Assembly (NCBI GenBank): GCA_963205115.1
Contig: CAUJHV010000045.1
Span: forward strand, 1 to 64,000
Length of the DNA stretch: 64,000 nucleotides
DNA from: Pseudomonadota bacterium
GTDB lineage: Bacteria; Pseudomonadota; Gammaproteobacteria; Burkholderiales; Burkholderiaceae_C
Direction: 5' to 3'
Of this stretch, positions 59,601 through 64,000 are shown in pieces; positions within the stretch are counted from its first letter, which is position 1; each line of letters starts with the position of its first letter. The notes under the pieces are model-generated. The model worked only from the letters and a program-made list of their open reading frames with translations. It made no database searches and was not told where the DNA came from. The position numbers and the translations under genes are program-made.

Positions 59601-60832
59601 TCCGCATCTTTCCGAAGCTCTCCGAGACCTTCATCCTGGAGGAGATCCTGGGCCTGGAACGCCAAGGGCTGCAGCTGCGCCTGTATGCGCTGGCGCCGCC
59701 CACCGACACCGTCGTGCACCCGGCCGTCGCCCGGGTGCAGGCACCGTTGCGCACCGCGCCGCCGTTGCGGCCGGCCAGCCTGGGCGCGTATGCCCGTGAC
59801 CACCTGCGCGCGTTCGCGGACGGGCCGGGGCGCTATCTCGCGTCCTTTGCCGAGGCCTTGCGCCGCGGTCGCCGCGGATTGGCCGATTTCGCACGCGCGG
59901 GCTGGCTTTCGGCGCGGCTGCGCGAAGACGGCGTGGGCCATCTGCACAGCCATTTCATCTCCACGCCGGCCGATGTGGCGCAGCTCGCGGCGCGGCTGGC
60001 GAGCCTGCCGTTTTCGATCTCTGCGCACGCCAAGGACATCTACCTGTCGCAGGCCTACGACCTGCGGCGCCGGCTGCAGGCGGCGGCCTTCACGGTGACC
60101 TGCACGCAAGCCAACCGCGCCACGCTGTCGGCCGTGGCGCCGCAGGCGCAGATCCACCGCCTGTACCACGGCGTCGACCACCAGGTCTTCCATCCCGCGC
60201 GCCGGGTGCTGGTCGATGCCGTGCCGCTGATCGTCAGCGTGGGGCGCCTGCGTGCGAAGAAGGGGCTGGACGTGCTGATCGACGCCTGCGCGCGGCTGCG
60301 CGACCAGTCGCGGGAATTTGCCTGCGAGATCGTCGGCTACGGCCCCGAGCACGACCGGCTGCAGGCCCAGATCGAGGACCTGGGGCTGGAGGGCCAGGTG
60401 CGGCTGGTGGGCGCGCTGTCGCGCGAGCAGGTGATCGAGCGTTATGCACGTGCGGCCGTCTACGTGCAGCCGGCGCGCATTGCGGCCGACGGCGACCGCG
60501 ACGGCATCCCGAACGTGCTGCTCGAGGCCATGGCCATGGGGTTGCCGGTGGTCGCCACGCGTGTATCCGGCATCCCGGAACTGGTTGATGAAGAAGTCAA
60601 CGGCGTGCTCGTCGAACCCGACGATGCGCCCGCCCTGGCTGCCGCCATCGAGGGCCTGCTGCGGCAACCCGCGCGCGGTGTCGCCATGGCCTGCCGCGCG
60701 CGCGCCACGGTCGTCGACGGCTTCGACAACGACCGCAACCTGCGCCTGCTGTGCGAGCTGCTGGAGCAGGCGCGTCAGCGTGCGCCGGGACCGCTGGCCA
60801 CGCGCGAAGCACCCGCCTGGAGTCTGAAATGA
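59555..60832 (+). CDS. Glycosyltransferase family 4 protein
   Basis: 425 aa from the ATG at 59555, which overlaps the end of the previous gene; the frame opens further upstream but without protein-like text. FPKLSETFILEEILGLER near the start, HSHFISTPADVAQLAA, VSVGRLRAKKGLDVLIDA and GIPNVLLEAMAMGLPVVATR show a GT-B enzyme of the GT4 (exopolysaccharide) type. The E-x7-E of the donor site is seen in LEAMAMGLP. It is a close paralogue of the enzyme encoded at 60908, both with the LSETFI start, so the two probably act one after the other in one polysaccharide. Membrane-associated cytoplasmic enzyme. Confidence 0.93.
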   Translation: MEPSRAADARPLGVLVRIFPKLSETFILEEILGLERQGLQLRLYALAPPTDTVVHPAVARVQAPLRTAPPLRPASLGAYARDHLRAFADGPGRYLASFAEALRRGRRGLADFARAGWLSARLREDGVGHLHSHFISTPADVAQLAARLASLPFSISAHAKDIYLSQAYDLRRRLQAAAFTVTCTQANRATLSAVAPQAQIHRLYHGVDHQVFHPARRVLVDAVPLIVSVGRLRAKKGLDVLIDACARLRDQSREFACEIVGYGPEHDRLQAQIEDLGLEGQVRLVGALSREQVIERYARAAVYVQPARIAADGDRDGIPNVLLEAMAMGLPVVATRVSGIPELVDEEVNGVLVEPDDAPALAAAIEGLLRQPARGVAMACRARATVVDGFDNDRNLRLLCELLEQARQRAPGPLATREAPAWSLK

Positions 60833-60905
60833 AGCCCCCACGCTCACTTCGTTCGCTGCCCCCCAAGGGGGCGCTCAGTACCTTCGGAACGGCCGGGCGG
60901 TACTG
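60833..60905 (+). repeat. Burkholderiales-type intergenic repeat
   Basis: The gap holds GCCCCCACGCTCACTTCG and CTGCCCCCCAAGGGGGCGC, a motif I know scattered through genomes of this family, with a GC hairpin (CCCCC/GGGGG). A second dyad, CAGTACC (60876) and GGTACTG (60899), spans the end. Function unknown; may be a mobile repeat or a processing site within the operon. Confidence 0.6.
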
Positions 60906-60907
60906 AT

Positions 60908-62308
60908 ATGAAGGCCGGCACACATCCGCTGCTGTCTCCGCGTACGCCGGACCACGCGCCCGCGACCGCCGCCCCGACCGCGACCGATCCCGAGGCCTGC
61001 GTGGCCTACGTGATGAACGGCTTTCCGCGGCTGTCGGAGACCTTCATCGCGCACGAGATCCACCAGCTGGAGCGGGCGGGGCAGCGCCTGCTGCTGTTTG
61101 TCGTCAAGCGCGAGAACGAGCCGCACGAACACCCGGTGGTGGCCGCGATCCGCGCGCCGCGGCGTTACCTGCCGCCGGTGGGATCCCTGTCGGGCTCGAC
61201 GCTGTGGCAATGGCTGCGGCGTCACGCCCCGCGGTTTTCCACCGCCCACCGCGCGCTGTTGGTCCGCCACCCGCTGCGCTACGCCGCGACGCTGGCCGCC
61301 ACGATCGGGCTGACGGTGCGCCACTGGCCGCGCAAGGTCTTCGTCAAGGAGTTTTTGCAGGCCGGCGAGATCGCCGCGGCGGCGCTGGCCGATGGCCAGG
61401 TGCAGCACCTGCATGGCCACTTCTGCCACGGTGTGGCGACGATCACCTGGATGGCCAGCCGGCTCAGCGGCATCCCCTTCAGCTTCACCGCACACGCCAA
61501 GGACATCTACCAGGCCGAGCTGAACCCCGGCCGGCTGCTGGAGCGCAAGCTGGGCGCCGCGCGTTTCGTCGCCACCTGCACCTGCGCCAATGCCCAGGTC
61601 CTGCGCGCGCGCCACCCGCGGCCCGACGAGGTGCACACGATCTACCACGGGCTCGACACGGGCTTCTTTGCGCCGTCGCCCGCGCAACTGTCCGCGGACG
61701 CGTCGGCGGGACGGCCGCTGATCCTGTCGGTGGGGCGCCTGGTGGAAAAGAAGGGCTTCGACCAGCTCGTGGCGGCCTGCGCCGAGCTGCAGCGCCAGGG
61801 CCTGGACTTCGAGTGCCGCATCGTGGGCGAGGACGGGCCGGCGGCAGCTGCGCTGCGCGAACAGATCGCCGCGCACGGTCTGCAGGACCGCGTGCGTCTG
61901 GTGGGCGCACTCACGCAGGACCGGCTGCGCGAGGTCTACCGAGAGGCCGCGGTCTTCGCGCTGCCCTGCCAGGTCATGGCCGATGGCGACCGCGACGGTT
62001 TCCCCAACGTGCTGGCCGAGGCCATGGCCTCGGGCGTGCCGGTGGTGTCGACCGCGATCTCCGGCATTCCCGAGATGATCGACGACGGCGAGCACGGCCT
62101 GCTGGTGCCGCCGCGCGACGCGCAGGCGCTCGCGCAGGCGCTGCAGCGTGTGCTGACGCAGCCGGCCCTGCACGCGCACCTGGCGGCCGCAGGCCGCCAG
62201 CGCATCTGCGAGCGCTTCGACTCCAGCCGCACCACGCTGGCCTTGCGCGAGCTGTTCCTGGCCCAGCTGCGGCTGCGGCAGCAGGCACGCGAAGGTGCTG
62301 CGGCATGA
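60908..62308 (+). CDS. Glycosyltransferase family 4 protein
   Basis: 466 aa. AYVMNGFPRLSETFIAHEIH opens the GT-B fold; HGHFCHGVATITWMAS, LSVGRLVEKKGFDQLVAAC and FPNVLAEAMASGVPVVST complete the GT4 pattern, with the donor-site glutamates in AEAMASGVP. Residues 1-30 are an Ala/Pro-rich leader, so the true start may be the first ATG or a later one. It is a diverged copy of the upstream GT4 gene. The TGA overlaps the ATG of the heparinase-like gene (ATGA), so both are translated together. Confidence 0.92.
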   Translation: MKAGTHPLLSPRTPDHAPATAAPTATDPEACVAYVMNGFPRLSETFIAHEIHQLERAGQRLLLFVVKRENEPHEHPVVAAIRAPRRYLPPVGSLSGSTLWQWLRRHAPRFSTAHRALLVRHPLRYAATLAATIGLTVRHWPRKVFVKEFLQAGEIAAAALADGQVQHLHGHFCHGVATITWMASRLSGIPFSFTAHAKDIYQAELNPGRLLERKLGAARFVATCTCANAQVLRARHPRPDEVHTIYHGLDTGFFAPSPAQLSADASAGRPLILSVGRLVEKKGFDQLVAACAELQRQGLDFECRIVGEDGPAAAALREQIAAHGLQDRVRLVGALTQDRLREVYREAAVFALPCQVMADGDRDGFPNVLAEAMASGVPVVSTAISGIPEMIDDGEHGLLVPPRDAQALAQALQRVLTQPALHAHLAAAGRQRICERFDSSRTTLALRELFLAQLRLRQQAREGAAA

Positions 62309-64000
62309 CGGCCGACGCACGCGGTCACGGCGGCAGCATCTTCGCGCCGCCCTGGGACGCGCTGGACGATGCGGCCTTGCTGCGCCACTTCCGCGGGCCG
62401 CGCGCGGTGCGCTACTACCCGGTGGCCGACGCCGAAGAAACGCGCCCCGAGAAGATCGAGGCGCTGATGCAGGGCGACTTTGTCTTCAACGGCGAAAGCC
62501 ACCGGCTGGCCGATCCGGTCGACTGGCTGCACAACCCCAGCCGCGACATCGAGTGGCACATCCTGCTGCACAAGTTCTATTACGCGGTGGGCCTGGGCCT
62601 GGCCTTCCAGCGCACGGGTGACACGCGCTACGTGCGCCGCTGGGCCGCACTGATCGATGGCTGGATCGGCCAGACGCCGGCCGGCTTCATCGCCGCGGAT
62701 GTCACGGGCCGCCGCGTGCAGAACTGGATCTACAGCCTGCACCTGATCGTCGGCCATCCGGCGCACGAGCCGGGCGACGCGCTGGACGCGGCTTTCCACC
62801 GCCGGCTGCTGGTCTCGCTGCACGAACAGGTCGATTACCTGTGCTCGCACCTCACGCCCAAACGCAACCACCGCACGCTGGAGCTTTACGCCATCTTCCT
62901 GGCCGGCGTGGTCTTTCCGGAGATGCGCGACGCGCCACTGTGGCGCGAGTTTGCGCTGGAGCAGACGGTGGCCAACCTGCAGGACGACCTGCTGCCCGAC
63001 GGCGTGCACTGCGAGCTGTCCACCGATTACCACCACCTGGTGCTGAAGAACGCGCTGCATTTCCGGCAGCTGGCGGCGCTCAATGGCGTGTCGGTGTCTC
63101 CAGGCTTCGATGCGCAGCTCGAGCGCGGACTCGAATTCAGCCTGCATGTGCACCGGCCCGACGGCATCGTGCCGGCCTTCTCGGACGGGGACGCACGCAG
63201 CTACCTGGAGCTGCTGCGCCAGGGCGCGGCGCTGTTCCATCGCCCGGACATGCTGTATGTCGCCACGCAGGGCCGCGAAGGCGAGCCGCCGCGCCAGCGC
63301 GTGGCGCACTTCGAACACGGCGGCTACCACGTGCTGCGCAGCCACTGGGGCGAGGACGGGCGTGATTTCACTTCCGCGCAGCACCTGGTCTTCGATTGCG
63401 GCCCGGTGGGCGAGGGCAACCACGGGCACTTCGATGGCCTGAGCGTCGAACTCTTTGCACACGGGCGGCCGCTGCTCGTCGACCCCGGCCGCTACACCTA
63501 CAGCGAAGCCGTGGATCCGGCCGACGGCATCAACTGGCGGGTGTACTTTCGCGGCACGGCCGCGCACAACACGGTCTGCGTCGACGACAGCCAGCAGACG
63601 CGCTACGAGCCGCGCCCCATCAAACCGGGCACACGCCACGCGGCGGGCAGCGTGCGCCACCGCATCGCCGGCCCGGCGCCGGATGCGCGGCTGGTGGCGC
63701 GTGCGCAGCTGCAGGGCCTGGATCTCTTGCATGGGCAGTTGCGCAGCCACGCCTACGACGCCGTGCACGAACGCTGCATCGTGTGCATCGACGGCCGCTA
63801 CTGGATCGTGAGCGACTGGCTGCGCGCGCCCACGCCGCACCGCTACCGTCTGAATTTTCAGCTCGCGCCGCAAGCCGAAGACCATGTTGCGCTCGACCGG
63901 AAGGCGGACGTCTGGCAGGTGCGCAGCCCCGGCCTGCTGATGCTGCAGCCGGCCAGCCCCGGTGACGAGGTCCGGCTGGATGCGGGTTGGGTGTCACCTG
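62305..64000 (+). CDS. Heparinase II/III-type polysaccharide lyase, cut by window end
   Basis: About 565 aa visible; the frame stays open to the last base. It starts on the ATG overlapping the previous stop. The N-terminal half is an alpha/alpha barrel (residues 50-320; RTGDTRYVRRWAALIDGW, LSTDYHHLVLKNALHF, with the conserved N-H-R in KRNHRTLELYAIF). The C-terminal half is the Heparinase_II_III beta domain (GHFDGLSVELFAHGRPLLVDPG, RGTAAHNTVCVDD). No signal peptide is visible, unusual for an extracellular lyase, but polysaccharide operons often keep such enzymes to trim or clear chains. It probably acts on the uronic-acid-containing polymer made by the upstream enzymes. Confidence 0.9.
   Translation, partial: MTADARGHGGSIFAPPWDALDDAALLRHFRGPRAVRYYPVADAEETRPEKIEALMQGDFVFNGESHRLADPVDWLHNPSRDIEWHILLHKFYYAVGLGLAFQRTGDTRYVRRWAALIDGWIGQTPAGFIAADVTGRRVQNWIYSLHLIVGHPAHEPGDALDAAFHRRLLVSLHEQVDYLCSHLTPKRNHRTLELYAIFLAGVVFPEMRDAPLWREFALEQTVANLQDDLLPDGVHCELSTDYHHLVLKNALHFRQLAALNGVSVSPGFDAQLERGLEFSLHVHRPDGIVPAFSDGDARSYLELLRQGAALFHRPDMLYVATQGREGEPPRQRVAHFEHGGYHVLRSHWGEDGRDFTSAQHLVFDCGPVGEGNHGHFDGLSVELFAHGRPLLVDPGRYTYSEAVDPADGINWRVYFRGTAAHNTVCVDDSQQTRYEPRPIKPGTRHAAGSVRHRIAGPAPDARLVARAQLQGLDLLHGQLRSHAYDAVHERCIVCIDGRYWIVSDWLRAPTPHRYRLNFQLAPQAEDHVALDRKADVWQVRSPGLLMLQPASPGDEVRLDAGWVSP

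Overview
The window comes from a GC-rich (by eye about two-thirds G+C or more) betaproteobacterium, most likely Burkholderiales of the Rubrivivax/Leptothrix/Ideonella type. The evidence is the gene orders dapC-dapD-pilU-dapE-prmB and smc-zipA-ligA, the PEP-CTERM proteins, and an intergenic repeat style I know from that group. This is inference from content; no search was run. There is no CRISPR array, rRNA, tRNA or intact insertion sequence that I can see.

Layout. (1) 1-5.2 kb is an accessory-looking segment of clearly lower GC. It holds a stand-alone TIR protein, a non-coding stretch, an HD-domain protein, a broken PQQ-dehydrogenase remnant and two PEP-CTERM secreted proteins, one with a zinc-metalloprotease motif. 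(2) 5.4-10.8 kb holds a catalase-fold protein, a beta-lactamase-fold lipoprotein and a large TIR / STAND NTPase / lysozyme-like fusion. (3) 11-20.2 kb is a housekeeping minus-strand run: yheS, prmB, dapE, pilU, dapD, dapC (three lysine/diaminopimelate genes with a pilus retraction ATPase among them), then an S41-like lipoprotein and a SET-domain protein. (4) 20.3-30 kb holds an FMN riboswitch with a type II lumazine synthase, an MFS transporter overlapping queF, then smc-zipA-ligA. (5) 30.3-36.4 kb is one giant secreted protein joining a radical-copper oxidase, a YVTN propeller, a two-CXXCH cytochrome and CBM/Ig modules. (6) 36.6-49.3 kb is mixed envelope and housekeeping: transporters, peptide deformylase, a FecR/DUF6600 protein, a LysM protein, tesA with a ybbA-like ATPase, an exported ATP-dependent DNA ligase, a PIN-PhoH protein and Bcp. 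(7) 49.5-52.3 kb is a histidine kinase with an NtrC-type regulator. (8) Divergent from it, 52.6-58.2 kb is a cassette of ECF sigma factor, unknown protein, TPR-CHAT protease and subtilase. (9) 58.3-64 kb is the start of a polysaccharide cluster: three glycosyltransferases and a heparinase II/III-type lyase cut by the window end.

The strongest candidates for new biology are three. First, the TIR-STAND-lysozyme fusion looks like a single-gene NAD-cleaving and/or wall-cutting defence or self-killing protein. Second, the sigma factor / unknown / TPR-CHAT / subtilase cassette resembles the protease-sigma arm of type III-E CRISPR (Craspase) loci, but without CRISPR. Third, the copper-radical oxidase fused to a diheme cytochrome suggests a self-contained extracellular redox enzyme. 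All three are read from sequence motifs and need structural and homology searches to confirm.
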